A stretch of 64,000 nt of DNA from LMDS01 sp039930465 (GTDB taxonomy: Bacteria > Pseudomonadota > Gammaproteobacteria > Burkholderiales > Burkholderiaceae_C), in the NCBI GenBank assembly GCA_039930465.1, contig JBDTTU010000006.1, positions 1-64,000 on the forward strand. The letters run 5' to 3'. Of this stretch, positions 46,213 through 55,974 are shown piece after piece. The first letter of the stretch is position 1. Each line of letters begins with the position of its first letter. The notes under the pieces were generated by a model. That model had not been told where the DNA came from. It searched no databases and saw nothing but the letters and a program-made list of their open reading frames with translations. The position numbers and the translations under genes are program-made.

Positions 46213-49200
46213 CTACTCTTTTGCCGCCGGCATCTGCTCCGGAATCGCCCCGCCTGCCGACGCGGCCTCGTGCGACGTGCCGAAACGCCGCTTCGACCAC
46301 GCCGCCAGCCCGTCGAGGTAGCTGTAGAGCACCGGCACGACGATCAGCGTGAGCAGCGTCGAGGTGATCACGCCGCCGATGATGGCGCGGCCCATCGACG
46401 CCTGGATCTCGCCGCCCTCATCGAGCGCGAGCGCCAGCGGCAGCATGCCGAAGACCATCGCCGCGGTCGTCATCATGATCGGGCGCATGCGCACCAGGCC
46501 GGCCTGCAGCAGCGCTTCGGCGGTATTCATGCCGGTCTTGCGCGCCTGGTTGGCGAAGTCGACCAGCAGGATCGCGTTTTTCGTCACCAGCCCCATCAGC
46601 ATCACCAGGCCGATCATCGAGAACAGGTTCAACGTGGAGCGTGTGATCAGCAGCGCGAGCATCACGCCGATCAGCGCCAGTGGCAGCGAAGCCATGATCG
46701 CAAAAGGCTGCAGGAAGCTGCCGAACTGCGACGCGAGCACGATGTAGATGAACACCACCGCGGCCACCAGCGCCAGCAGAATGCCCTGGAACGCCTCGGC
46801 CTGCTCGCGCGACTGGCCGCCCTGGTCGAAGCGGTAGCCCGGCGGCAGCTGCGTCGCCTCGACCACCTTCTTCACCTCGACGCCCACGTCGCCACTCGGC
46901 CGGCCGGTCACGCCGGCGTAGACGGCCTGGCGGCGCTGCAGGTCCTGGCGCTTGATGACCTCGGGGTTGACCACGCTCACCACGTCGGCCACGCGCGACA
47001 GCGCGATCGGCGTGCCGTCTTTGGCGTAGGCCACCGGCAGGCTGTCGAGCTGGGCCACGTTCTCGCGCAGCAGTTGGGGCAGGCGCAGTTCCACTTCCAC
47101 CTGCTCGCCGTCGGGCGCGGTCCAGTAGGTCGCCACGTCGCCGTTGACGAAGCTGCGCAGGCTGGTGGCGAGCTGGGTCGGCGTGATGCCGAGCTCGCGC
47201 ACCGCATCGGGCCGCAGGCGCACGGCGTAGGCCGGCAGGCCGGGCTTCACCGAAGTTTCCAGGTCGGTGATGCCCTTGATCTTGCCGATCTTCTCGGCCA
47301 GGCGCAGCACTTCGGCGTCGAGCACCTTCGGGTCGGGGCCGAGCAGCGAGACGAAGATCGGCCGGTTGCCAATCGACACGTCGGCACCGGGGATCGGTGC
47401 GATGGCCTTGCGGATCGCTTCTTCCACTTCTTTCTGCGAGCGCTTGCGTTCGCTCGGCTTGGTCAGCTGCAAGGTGAGCTTGCCGACGTTGCGGCTGCCG
47501 TCCACGTCGCCCACCTGCGTTGACATCAGGCGCACCTCGGGCATCACGCGCACCAGGTCTTCGACCTGCTTCATCTTCTCGTTGCCACGCGTCAGGCTCG
47601 TGCCCACCGGCATGCGCACGTTGAGCGAGATGTAGCTGTTGTCGGCATCGGGAATGAATTCGCTGCCGACCAGCGGTGCGAGCGCGAGCGCGCCCACAAA
47701 ACTGGCCAGGCCTGCGCACAGCACGATCGCGCGCGGCGTGATCGTCGCGAAGCGCATGCGCCGCGGCTGACTCTTGTCGCGCTGGCCTTGTGAATCGAAC
47801 GGGCGCCCGAAGGCCGGGATCGGCGGCACCCAGATGCGGTGGCGACTGCCGGCAAAGACCCAGTGGATCAGGCGTTCGTATACGGCATGCATGACGTCGA
47901 GCAGGCGGTCGGTGGCGCGCATCAGGTGGCCCAGGCCCCAGACGCGCCCGAGCCGGTTGACCGGCGGGTCTTTCCAGATGCTCGACAGCATCGGGTCGAG
48001 CGTGAAGCTGACGAACAGGCTCACCAGCACCGCCACCGCGACCGTGATGCCGAAGGGAAAGAAGAACTTGCCGATGATCCCTTTCATGAACGCGACCGGC
48101 ACGAACACGGCGCAGATCGCGAACGTGGTCGCCATGACCGCAAGACCAATCTCGTTGGTGCCTTCGCTGGCTGCGCGGTGATGATCCTTTCCCATGTGGA
48201 TGTGGCGCACGATGTTCTCGCGCACCACGATCGCGTCGTCGATCAAGAGGCCGATGCACAGGCTCAGCGCCATCATCGTCATGAAATTCAGCGTGAAGCC
48301 GAAGGCATACACCGCGATGAAAGCCGAGATCACCGAGATCGGCAGCGTGAGGCCGGTGATGATCGTGCTGCGCCAGCTGTGCAGGAACAGGAACACGATC
48401 GCGATCGTGAGCAACGCGCCTTCGATCAGCGTGCGCTTGACGCCACTGAGCGAATCACGCACCCAGTCGCTGTCGGCGTAGACCAGCCGCAGTTCGACAC
48501 CCGGCGGCAGGCTCTTGCGCAACTCTTCGGTGGCGAGCTTGATGCCTTCGCCGGTCTCGACGATGTTGGCGTCCTGCTGCTTGAACACTTCGAACGATAC
48601 CGAAGGCACGCCGTCGACCCGCGCGATCGACACCGGCTCCTGCTCACGCTCGACCAGCTCGCCCAGGTCGCCCAGCCGCACGATCAGGTTGCCACGGTTG
48701 GCCACCACCACGTCGGCGAACGCCTTCGGATCGCGCACCCGGCCTTCGACACGCACCAGCGCGTCTTCCTTGCCGCTGCTGAGCAAGCCGACCGGCACGT
48801 CGGCGTTGGCACGCTGCAAAGCGGCCGACACGTCGGCCGGCGTGAGCTGATACGCACGCAGGCGCTGCGGGTCGAGGTTGATGCGCAGTTGGCGCACTGT
48901 GAGGCCGCTCACGTCGACCTTGGCGACTCCGCCGACGCGCTCGAGCCGCTTGCGCACGACCTGGTCGGCCAGCAACGACAGCTCACGCGCGCTGCGCTCG
49001 GGCGCCACCAGTGCGAGGTAAACGGTGGGCTGGGCGTTGTCGCCGTCGAAGCGCGAGATGTAGGGAGCCTTGGCGTCACGCGGGAAGCTCGGCTGCAGCG
49101 CCGACACCTTGTCGCGCACGTCTTGCACGGCGCGGCTCATGTCGGCGCTGAGCTGGAACTCGACCACGGTCTGGCTGCTGCCTTCCAGACTGTTCGAGCG

Positions 49201-49440
49201 GATCATCTTCACGCCGGCGATGCCGTTCAGCGCGAGTTCGATCGGGCGCGTGAGTTCGGTCTCGGCCGCTTCCGGCGAAGCGCCCGGGTAGGCCACGCTC
49301 ACGAAGACGACCGGCGGCGAGATATCGGGCAGGCGCTCGACGCGCAACTGGCTGTACGAGAACAGGCCGAGCACACACAGCGCCGCCATCACCATCGTGG
49401 CGAAGACCGGGTTGTTGATCGAAACGCGGGTGAACCACAT
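46213..49440 (-). CDS. RND-family multidrug efflux transporter (AcrB-like)
   Basis: The 1075-residue inner-membrane pump has 12 membrane segments and two large periplasmic loops. The proton-relay aspartates are in LCIGLLIDDAIVVREN (TM4). ATG 49440 (MWFTRVSINNPVF) sits 1 bp after the stop of the periplasmic adaptor gene. It belongs to the HAE1 group by length and by NPVFATMVM and LPDISPP. With its adaptor it would export drugs or other amphiphiles. No outer-membrane channel gene lies nearby, and no adjacent regulator is visible. Confidence 0.93.
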   Translation of the reverse strand: MWFTRVSINNPVFATMVMAALCVLGLFSYSQLRVERLPDISPPVVFVSVAYPGASPEAAETELTRPIELALNGIAGVKMIRSNSLEGSSQTVVEFQLSADMSRAVQDVRDKVSALQPSFPRDAKAPYISRFDGDNAQPTVYLALVAPERSARELSLLADQVVRKRLERVGGVAKVDVSGLTVRQLRINLDPQRLRAYQLTPADVSAALQRANADVPVGLLSSGKEDALVRVEGRVRDPKAFADVVVANRGNLIVRLGDLGELVEREQEPVSIARVDGVPSVSFEVFKQQDANIVETGEGIKLATEELRKSLPPGVELRLVYADSDWVRDSLSGVKRTLIEGALLTIAIVFLFLHSWRSTIITGLTLPISVISAFIAVYAFGFTLNFMTMMALSLCIGLLIDDAIVVRENIVRHIHMGKDHHRAASEGTNEIGLAVMATTFAICAVFVPVAFMKGIIGKFFFPFGITVAVAVLVSLFVSFTLDPMLSSIWKDPPVNRLGRVWGLGHLMRATDRLLDVMHAVYERLIHWVFAGSRHRIWVPPIPAFGRPFDSQGQRDKSQPRRMRFATITPRAIVLCAGLASFVGALALAPLVGSEFIPDADNSYISLNVRMPVGTSLTRGNEKMKQVEDLVRVMPEVRLMSTQVGDVDGSRNVGKLTLQLTKPSERKRSQKEVEEAIRKAIAPIPGADVSIGNRPIFVSLLGPDPKVLDAEVLRLAEKIGKIKGITDLETSVKPGLPAYAVRLRPDAVRELGITPTQLATSLRSFVNGDVATYWTAPDGEQVEVELRLPQLLRENVAQLDSLPVAYAKDGTPIALSRVADVVSVVNPEVIKRQDLQRRQAVYAGVTGRPSGDVGVEVKKVVEATQLPPGYRFDQGGQSREQAEAFQGILLALVAAVVFIYIVLASQFGSFLQPFAIMASLPLALIGVMLALLITRSTLNLFSMIGLVMLMGLVTKNAILLVDFANQARKTGMNTAEALLQAGLVRMRPIMMTTAAMVFGMLPLALALDEGGEIQASMGRAIIGGVITSTLLTLIVVPVLYSYLDGLAAWSKRRFGTSHEAASAGGAIPEQMPAAKE

Positions 49441-49441
49441 G

Positions 49442-50608
49442 TCAGGACGCCTTCGCCGCGGCCGCAGACGCACTCGCCGCAGGCGCCGAGGGCGCAGCGC
49501 CCTTCGCGACGATCTTCGCTGGCGCGCCTTCCTTCAGGCTGTCGAAACGCGCACCCAGCACCTGCAGCTCGGGCGTCAAACCCTGCGTCACTTCGACGCG
49601 GCCACCCACGCTGTCGCGCCGGCCGGTGATGACGATACGGCGCACCAGCACGCCCTTCTCGACCGTCCACACGTAGTCCTGGCCGGAAGCCTGGCCAACC
49701 GCGGCGATCGGCACCGTCAGGCGCTGCGCCGCGTCGTCGAGCATCACGAGCGCGCTGGCGTACTGGCCGGCGCGAAAGGCTTCGTCGGGGTTGGCGAGCA
49801 CCACCACCACGCGGATGCCGCGCGTGCCCGGCTCGGCCGAGGGCGCGATGCGGTCGATGCGCCCTTTCACTGGCGCAGCCGCACCTTCGACACGCACCGA
49901 CAACATCTGCCCCGGCTTCAGCGCCGAGACCTGGTGGGTGCCAACGACACCGACGAGTTCGAGCACCGACAGGTCGACGACCGTCATCAGTTCCTGCTCG
50001 GCGCTGACCTTCTCGCCCGGCAGCACGTTGCGCCGCCCGATCACACCGCTGATCGGCGCGGTCAGCGCAGCTTCACGGATGCCGAGCTTCGAAGTGGCCA
50101 GTGCTGCCTGCGTCGACTTGAGCTGGGCGCGTGCGGTCTCGAGGGTGGCGCGCGACGATTCGAGCGCGTTCGCCGAGATGAACTGCTGGCGCGCCAGCCC
50201 TTCGTTCGCCGCGTGTGCGCGCTCTGCTTCCACGACTCGTGCCTGCGCCGAATCGACCCCGGCCGAACGCTCTGCGGCACGGCTTTGCAAGTCGGCCAGA
50301 TCGATGCTTCCCAGCGATTGGCCGGCCTTGACGCGGCTGCCTTCGGCCACCGAAAGCGCCAGCAACGTGCCCGAAGCCTTGGCGCGCACGACGGCGGTTC
50401 GCGGCGCCATCAGCGAGCCCGAAAACTCGATGCGCTCGGGCAGCGCCGCCAGCACCGGCCGAATCACTTCGGCGGGGGTGAATTCGAGCGTCACCTCGGG
50501 TTTTTTGTCTTTGGAGTCGTCGCTGCTTTTGGCACGCGACACGACTGCCAGGGCGACGGCGGCGACGATGATCGCAACGCCTGCGCCCACGAGCCACTGC
50601 TTTCGCAT
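49442..50608 (-). CDS. RND efflux periplasmic adaptor (membrane fusion protein)
   Basis: The 388-residue adaptor has an N-terminal membrane anchor (about 5-24, no lipobox cysteine), a split lipoyl domain (VVRAKASGTLLALSVAEGS and ALTAPISGVIGRRN), a coiled-coil hairpin (about 105-175) and beta-barrel/membrane-proximal domains. The last 20 residues are Ala/Ser/Lys-rich. It bridges the pump to an outer-membrane channel. It is first in a two-gene unit with the RND pump. It follows aroC after 134 bp. Confidence 0.92.
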   Translation of the reverse strand: MRKQWLVGAGVAIIVAAVALAVVSRAKSSDDSKDKKPEVTLEFTPAEVIRPVLAALPERIEFSGSLMAPRTAVVRAKASGTLLALSVAEGSRVKAGQSLGSIDLADLQSRAAERSAGVDSAQARVVEAERAHAANEGLARQQFISANALESSRATLETARAQLKSTQAALATSKLGIREAALTAPISGVIGRRNVLPGEKVSAEQELMTVVDLSVLELVGVVGTHQVSALKPGQMLSVRVEGAAAPVKGRIDRIAPSAEPGTRGIRVVVVLANPDEAFRAGQYASALVMLDDAAQRLTVPIAAVGQASGQDYVWTVEKGVLVRRIVITGRRDSVGGRVEVTQGLTPELQVLGARFDSLKEGAPAKIVAKGAAPSAPAASASAAAAKAS

Positions 50609-50711
50609 GAGGCTTCCTTTCCTGGGTTGTTCTGGTGGACCCGGAGTGTAGACACGGCCCCCCGCGGCAGGCCATCCCCTGCGACAGTCTGCAGATTGTG
50701 CGGGTCAGGCT

Positions 50712-50741
50712 GCCGGCTGGCCGGCCGGGCCGGAAACCGGC
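50712..50741 (-). terminator. Small hairpins after aroC
   Basis: GCCGG/CCGGC stems (50712-50716 with 50721-50725, and 50729-50733 with 50737-50741) lie directly after the aroC stop. Neither is followed by a T-run, so this is a weak candidate for ending aroC. Confidence 0.3.
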
Positions 50742-50742
50742 A

Positions 50743-51852
50743 TCAGGCCCGCGCGGGGCGCTGCGCCGGGATCGGCGCTGTCGCGACCCGCACGTCGCCG
50801 CACTGCGCGCGGTGGCGCAAAGCATGGTCCATCAGCACCAGAGCGAGCATCGCCTCGGCGATCGGCGTGGCGCGGATACCGACACAAGGGTCGTGCCGGC
50901 CGAAGGTCTCGACCGTGGCCGGCTGGCCGGCCAGGTCGATCGACTGGCGCGGGCTGCGGATCGAACTCGTCGGCTTGACGGCGATGCTGACGATGATGTC
51001 TTGCCCGGTGGAAATCCCGCCAAGTACACCACCGGCGTTGTTGCTCGAGAAGCCCTCGGGCGTGAGTTCGTCGCCGTGCGTCGTGCCGCGTTGCGCAACG
51101 CTCGCGAAGCCGGCACCGATCTCCACGCCCTTGACAGCGTTGATGCCCATCATCGCCTTCGCGATGTCGGCGTCGAGCTTGTCGAACAGCGGCTCGCCCA
51201 GGCCGACCGGCACACCGTGTGCGGCCACCGAAATGCGCGCGCCACAGCTGTCGCCGGCCTTGCGCAAGTCGTCCATGTAGGCCTCGAGGCGGGCGATGTC
51301 GCTCGTGTTCGCCGCGAAGAACGGGTTGTTCGGGACATGCGCCATCGACTCGAACGGGATCACGATGTCGCCGATCTGTGCCATGTGGCCCGAGAAGGTG
51401 GTGCCGAACTTCAGCTTCAGCCACTTGCGAGCAATCGCCCCGGCACCGACCATCGGCGCCGTCAGCCTGGCCGAGGCGCGGCCACCACCGCGCGGGTCGC
51501 GCAGGCCGTACTTGTGCAGGTAGGCGTAGTCGGCGTGGCCCGGGCGGAAGGTGTTCAGGATGTTGCCGTAGTCTTTGCTGCGCTGGTCGGTGTTGCGGAT
51601 CAGCAGGCAGATCGGCGTGCCGGTCGTCAGGCCTTCGTACACACCCGAGAGAATCTCGACCGTGTCGGGCTCGTTGCGCTGCGTGACAAAGCGCGAGGTG
51701 CCGGGGCGGCGGCGGTCGAGTTCGGGCTGGATGTCGGCTTCCGACAAGGCCATGCCGGGCGGGCAGCCGTCGATCACGCAGCCGATGGCCGGACCGTGGC
51801 TTTCACCGAAGTTGGTGACGCGAAAGAGTTCGCCGAGGGTGCTGCCGGACAT
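50743..51852 (-). CDS. aroC: Chorismate synthase
   Basis: The 369-residue FMN-dependent enzyme makes chorismate from EPSP, the last step of the shikimate pathway. All three signatures are present: GESHGPAIGCVIDGCPPG (16-33), GRASARLTAPMVGAGAIA and DPCVGIRATPIAEAM near the C-terminus. Family length is normal. It has its own direction with a CBS-pair gene upstream and a hairpin in between. Confidence 0.98.
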   Translation of the reverse strand: MSGSTLGELFRVTNFGESHGPAIGCVIDGCPPGMALSEADIQPELDRRRPGTSRFVTQRNEPDTVEILSGVYEGLTTGTPICLLIRNTDQRSKDYGNILNTFRPGHADYAYLHKYGLRDPRGGGRASARLTAPMVGAGAIARKWLKLKFGTTFSGHMAQIGDIVIPFESMAHVPNNPFFAANTSDIARLEAYMDDLRKAGDSCGARISVAAHGVPVGLGEPLFDKLDADIAKAMMGINAVKGVEIGAGFASVAQRGTTHGDELTPEGFSSNNAGGVLGGISTGQDIIVSIAVKPTSSIRSPRQSIDLAGQPATVETFGRHDPCVGIRATPIAEAMLALVLMDHALRHRAQCGDVRVATAPIPAQRPARA

Positions 51853-51891
51853 GGTGTGTGGGGCGCCGAAACGCAGTGGCCAGAAGTGACA

Positions 51892-51911
51892 CCACCGCCC
51901 GGAGGCGGTGG
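51892..51911 (-). terminator. Hairpin between CBS-pair gene and aroC
   Basis: CCACCGCC (51892-51899) and GGCGGTGG (51904-51911) form an 8-bp stem with a CGGA/TCCG loop. On the minus strand the tail is TGTCACTTC, only moderately T-rich, so termination of the CBS gene is likely but incomplete. Confidence 0.5.
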
Positions 51912-51960
51912 CGAGTGTTGCGATTTTAGGCCAGCCGCTGGCCGCGCCAGAAGGCGCCGC

Positions 51961-52431
51961 TCAGTTCGGCGTGGGCGTCTGCTCGTCGCTCGCGTCTTCG
52001 ACCGGCCAGTCGCGGATGTAGGCCTTGAGCATGCGGTTCTCGAAGTCCTGCCCGTCGACCACGGCCTTGGCCACGTCGTAGAACGAGATCACGCCCATCA
52101 GCGTGCGTTGCGTGAGCACAGGCATGTAGCGCGCATGGCGGCCGAGCATCATGCGGCGCACTTCGTCGATCTCGGTGTCGGGCGTGCAGGTGAGCGGGTG
52201 GTCGTCCATCACGCCGCGCACCTGCAGCGTGCCGAGCGCACCGTCGTTCTTCACGATGGCCTGGATCACTTCGCGGAAGGTGAGCATGCCCACCAGGTCA
52301 CCGTGGTCCATCACGACGAGCGAGCCGATGTCGCGGTCCGACATGGTGCTGACCGCTTCGTGCAGCGGCTGATCGGGTGACACGGTGAACAGCGTGCCGC
52401 CCTTGACTCGAAGGATGTCGCTGACTTTCAT
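51961..52431 (-). CDS. CBS-domain pair protein
   Basis: The 156-residue protein consists of two CBS motifs (about 5-65 and 75-135), seen in GGTLFTVSPDQPLHEAVSTM, IGSLVVMDHGDLVGMLTFRE and HARYMPVLTQRTLMGVISFYDV. Such Bateman modules bind adenosyl nucleotides. It has no attached enzyme domain, so it probably regulates another protein. ATG 52431 has GGAG 5 nt upstream. It is divergent from metY. Confidence 0.88.
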   Translation of the reverse strand: MKVSDILRVKGGTLFTVSPDQPLHEAVSTMSDRDIGSLVVMDHGDLVGMLTFREVIQAIVKNDGALGTLQVRGVMDDHPLTCTPDTEIDEVRRMMLGRHARYMPVLTQRTLMGVISFYDVAKAVVDGQDFENRMLKAYIRDWPVEDASDEQTPTPN

Positions 52432-52528
52432 GGGCACTCCGCAACGGTGGTTTGCGGCCAATATAGCCCACAATTCGCAGCGGCGACACCCTGCCGAACC
52501 CACACCACCCCAAGCCCGCGGAGGCACC

Positions 52529-53830
52529 ATGCCCGGCCACTCAGACCCCGGCTTCGACACGCTGGCGCTTCATGCCGGCGCCGCCCCCGACCCGGCGACC
52601 GGCGCGCGCGCCGTGCCGATCCATCTGACCACCTCGTTCGTGTTCGAGAGCAGCGAACATGCAGCCTCACTGTTCAACATGGAACGTTCGGGCCATGTCT
52701 ACAGCCGCATCTCGAACCCGACCAACGCGGTCTTCGAAGAGCGCGTGGCCGCACTCGAAGGTGGCAGCGGCGCCATTGCCACCGCCAGCGGCCAGGCCGC
52801 GTTGCATCTGGCGATCAGCACGCTCGCAGGCGCGGGCTCGCACATCGTGGCGTCGAGCGCGCTCTACGGTGGCTCGCACAACCTGCTGCACTACACACTC
52901 GCGCGCTTCGGTATTTCCACCACCTTCGTGAAGCCGGGCGACATCGATGCGTGGCGCGCCGCGATCCGCCCCGACACACGTTTGCTGTTCGGCGAAACGC
53001 TGGGCAACCCCGGGCTCGACGTGCTCGACATCCCGACCGTCTCTGCAATCGCCCACGAACACGGCCTGCCGCTGATGGTCGACTCGACCTTCACCACACC
53101 CTGGTTGATGAAACCTTTCGACCACGGCGCCGACCTGCTGTTTCACTCGGCCACGAAGTTCCTTTCCGGCCACGGCACCGTGATCGGCGGTGTGCTCGTG
53201 GACAGCGGCCAGTTCGACTGGGATCGATCGGGCCGTTTCCCCGAGCTGACCAAAGCCTACGAAGGCTTTCACGGCATGGTGTTCAGCGAAGAAAGCAGCG
53301 TCGGCGCCTTCCTGCTGCGTGCGCGCCGCGAAGGGCTGCGCGACTTCGGCGCGTGCATGAGCCCGCACACGGCCTGGCTGATCCTGCAAGGCATCGAAAC
53401 CTTGCCGCTGCGCATGGCGCGGCACATCGAGAACACGCGCAAGGTGGTGGCCTTTCTGGCCGCACATTCAATGGTCGAGAGCGTGGGGTACCCCGAACTC
53501 GAGTCGCACACCAGCCACACGCTCGCGAAGCGCCTGCTGCCGCGCGGCTGCGGCTCGGTGTTCAGCTTCAACCTGCGTGGGTCGCGCCAACAGGGCGTCG
53601 CTTTCATCGAGGCGCTGAAGATCTTTTCGCACCTCGCCAACGTGGGCGATTGCCGCTCGCTGGTGATTCACCCGGCCTCGACCACGCACTTCCGCATGGA
53701 CGACGCGGCATTGCTGCAGGCCGGCATCACGCCGGGCACGATTCGCCTGTCGATCGGCCTGGAAGACGCCGACGATCTGATCGACGACCTGAAACGCGCG
53801 CTCAAGGTCGCCGAGAAAGCGGGTGCGTGA
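52529..53830 (+). CDS. metY: O-acetylhomoserine aminocarboxypropyltransferase (sulfhydrylase, MetY-type)
   Basis: The 433-residue PLP enzyme of the Cys/Met metabolism family converts O-acetylhomoserine and sulfide (or methanethiol) to homocysteine (or methionine). Typical MetY segments are DTLALHAGAAPDPATGARAV, YSRISNPTNAVFEERVAALE and the PLP lysine Lys210 in HSATKFLSGHGT. Close relatives act on succinyl-homoserine, so the acyl group is not certain. GAGG precedes ATG 52529. Its stop overlaps the hydrolase start by 1 nt (TGATG). Confidence 0.9.
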   Translation: MPGHSDPGFDTLALHAGAAPDPATGARAVPIHLTTSFVFESSEHAASLFNMERSGHVYSRISNPTNAVFEERVAALEGGSGAIATASGQAALHLAISTLAGAGSHIVASSALYGGSHNLLHYTLARFGISTTFVKPGDIDAWRAAIRPDTRLLFGETLGNPGLDVLDIPTVSAIAHEHGLPLMVDSTFTTPWLMKPFDHGADLLFHSATKFLSGHGTVIGGVLVDSGQFDWDRSGRFPELTKAYEGFHGMVFSEESSVGAFLLRARREGLRDFGACMSPHTAWLILQGIETLPLRMARHIENTRKVVAFLAAHSMVESVGYPELESHTSHTLAKRLLPRGCGSVFSFNLRGSRQQGVAFIEALKIFSHLANVGDCRSLVIHPASTTHFRMDDAALLQAGITPGTIRLSIGLEDADDLIDDLKRALKVAEKAGA

Positions 53831-54645
53831 TGGAACTGAGCGTTCGTGGCTTCGATGCCAAGGCCTACGCCTACACCGGTGGCAAGGCTTTCGACCCGGC
53901 CCTGCCCTGCGTCGTGTTCATACACGGTGCCTTGCACGATCACAGCGTCTGGACGTTGCTGGCGCGCTGGTATGCGCACCACGGCCACGGCGTGCTGGCC
54001 GTCGACCAGCCGGGCCACGGGCGCAGTGGCGGCGCGCCGCTGGCGAGCGTCGAAACCTTGGCCGACTGGTTGCTCGCGCTGCTCGACGCGGCCGGTGTGG
54101 CCAAGGCCAGCCTGGTCGGCCACAGCATGGGCTCGCTGATCGCGCTCGAAGCCACGGCACGTGCCCCTTCGAAGATCGATGCGCTCGTGATGGTCGGCAC
54201 CGCCTACCCGATGAAGGTGTCTGAAGCGCTGCTCGAGACCGCGCGCACCGCACCGCTGAAGGCGATCGACATGGTCAATGTGTTTTCGCACTCCACGCTG
54301 GCCGCCAAGCCTTCCCACCCCGGCCCGGGCACCTGGTTGCACGGCGCCAACCGCGCGCTGATGCGGCGTGTACAGGCCGGGCAGACGGCGGTCAACCTGT
54401 TCCACCACGACTTCAGTGTGTGCGACCGCTACACCGGTGGTTTGCAGGCCGCGGCGAAAGTGCAGTGCCCTGTCGCCTTGATCCTCGGCGAACGCGATCA
54501 GATGACTGTGCCGAAACAGAGCCGCGAGATCGCGCTGGCCCTGAAGGCGCGTGTACACATGGTGGCCGCTGGTCACGCGTTGATGACCGAAGCACCCGAC
54601 GCACTTCTCAAGGCCTTGCGTGAAGCCCTGCACAGGCCAAGGTAG
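53830..54645 (+). CDS. Alpha/beta-fold hydrolase
   Basis: The 271-residue protein has an alpha/beta-hydrolase fold with oxyanion motif FIHGALHDHSVW, the nucleophile elbow GHSMGS (Ser99), the acid in LGERDQM (near 225) and His in AAGHALM (near 250). The lid region (about 130-190) is typical of esterases and C-C hydrolases. The coupling to metY (TGATG overlap) suggests co-expression, for example a homoserine-acyl-ester or thioester hydrolase, but no substrate can be read. Confidence 0.85.
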   Translation: MELSVRGFDAKAYAYTGGKAFDPALPCVVFIHGALHDHSVWTLLARWYAHHGHGVLAVDQPGHGRSGGAPLASVETLADWLLALLDAAGVAKASLVGHSMGSLIALEATARAPSKIDALVMVGTAYPMKVSEALLETARTAPLKAIDMVNVFSHSTLAAKPSHPGPGTWLHGANRALMRRVQAGQTAVNLFHHDFSVCDRYTGGLQAAAKVQCPVALILGERDQMTVPKQSREIALALKARVHMVAAGHALMTEAPDALLKALREALHRPR

Positions 54646-54668
54646 CACGTCCCGGCTAAGCTCTGGCG

Positions 54669-55961
54669 ATGGCCGCCGCAGCCGAACCCCGAACCGCCCA
54701 CGCCGAACGCCTGTTCGATGCGATCAACCTGCCCATCGCGCGCTGGGACCGTGCTGCGCGGCTGCTGTACTGCAATGACAACTACCTGACCTGGGCGGCG
54801 CGCGAGCGCGAATCGCTGCTGGGCCGCAGCCTGCAAACGCTGTACGGCGACGACGCCTGGGCGCAGGCCGGCCCGGCGTTCGCGCTGGCGTTCGCCGGCG
54901 GCACCACCAGCTACGAGCGGATGCTGCACCACGGGCCGACGGCGGGCCGCTGGAGCCGCGTGCAGATGTTCCCCGATGTCGGGCCCGACGGCAATGTCGA
55001 ATCGGTGTTCACGATCGGCACCGACATCCACGCCGACGTGCTTGCACGCGAAGCATTCACCGCCGCGCAGTTGCGCCTCGACCACTTCACCGACAACATC
55101 CCGTACCCGCTGACCTACGTCGACCGCGACTTCGTTTTGCGCTTCGTGAACAAGGCCTACACCACGGCCACGCGCGAAAGCCGCGAGGGCCTGCTGGGCC
55201 GCCACATCGGCTCGGTGCGCGGCGCGAAGCGCTGGGCCGAACACGAGCCCTACTTCCAGCGTGCGCTGCTCGGCAAGACGGTGCAGTACACCCGGCTGGT
55301 CGACTCGCTGCCGCAGGGCCCGCGCTGGATGCGCACCAGCTACGTGCCCGACTTCGATGCCGCAGGCGCGGTGATCGGCCTGTACACCGTCACGATCGAC
55401 GTGCACGACCTGACCGTGACGCAGGAAAAGCTCAAGCGCCGTGTCGAGCACGACTCGCTGACCGACGTGCTGAGCCGGCGCACGATGATGGACCGCATCG
55501 AAGCCGCGCTGCTCGACGCGAAAGACACGCCAGTGGCGCTGTTCTTCATCGACCTCGACGGCTTCAAAGCGGTCAACGACCAGCTCGGCCACCGCGTCGG
55601 CGACGCCTTGCTGGTCGCGGTGGGCGCGGCCTTGCAAGCCGCGGTGCGCGCCGAAGACGCGGTGGGCCGTTTTGGCGGCGACGAATTTCTGGTGCTCGCG
55701 CCAGTGCGCGACGCCGATGGCGCGCAGGCGCTGGCGCTGCACATGCTGCAAGCGGTGCGCGCAGTGGCCAACGCCGGCGTGACGATGGGCAACGTGATGG
55801 CGGCCGTCAGCGCGAGCATCGGCTACGCGCTGGCACCGCTCGACGCGCGCAACCCGATGAACTTGCTGCAGCTGGCCGACAATGCGATGTACGCGGCCAA
55901 GCGTTTCGGCAAGAACGGCGTGCGGCATTGCGCCGCCGTCTCGTTCGAAGCGACGCGCTGA
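54669..55961 (+). CDS. PAS-PAS-GGDEF diguanylate cyclase
   Basis: The 430-residue cytoplasmic protein has two PAS domains (about 12-125 and 135-255), a linker helix (TVTQEKLKRRVEHDSLTDVL) and a GGDEF domain (about 265-425). The active site is intact: FFIDLDGFKAVNDQLGH and GGDEF at 336-340. The inhibitory I-site R327xxD330 is also present, so product feedback is expected. It makes cyclic-di-GMP. There is no membrane segment and the sensed signal is unknown. It starts 23 bp after the hydrolase. Confidence 0.93.
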   Translation: MAAAAEPRTAHAERLFDAINLPIARWDRAARLLYCNDNYLTWAARERESLLGRSLQTLYGDDAWAQAGPAFALAFAGGTTSYERMLHHGPTAGRWSRVQMFPDVGPDGNVESVFTIGTDIHADVLAREAFTAAQLRLDHFTDNIPYPLTYVDRDFVLRFVNKAYTTATRESREGLLGRHIGSVRGAKRWAEHEPYFQRALLGKTVQYTRLVDSLPQGPRWMRTSYVPDFDAAGAVIGLYTVTIDVHDLTVTQEKLKRRVEHDSLTDVLSRRTMMDRIEAALLDAKDTPVALFFIDLDGFKAVNDQLGHRVGDALLVAVGAALQAAVRAEDAVGRFGGDEFLVLAPVRDADGAQALALHMLQAVRAVANAGVTMGNVMAAVSASIGYALAPLDARNPMNLLQLADNAMYAAKRFGKNGVRHCAAVSFEATR

Positions 55962-55974
55962 GAACGCCGAGTTC

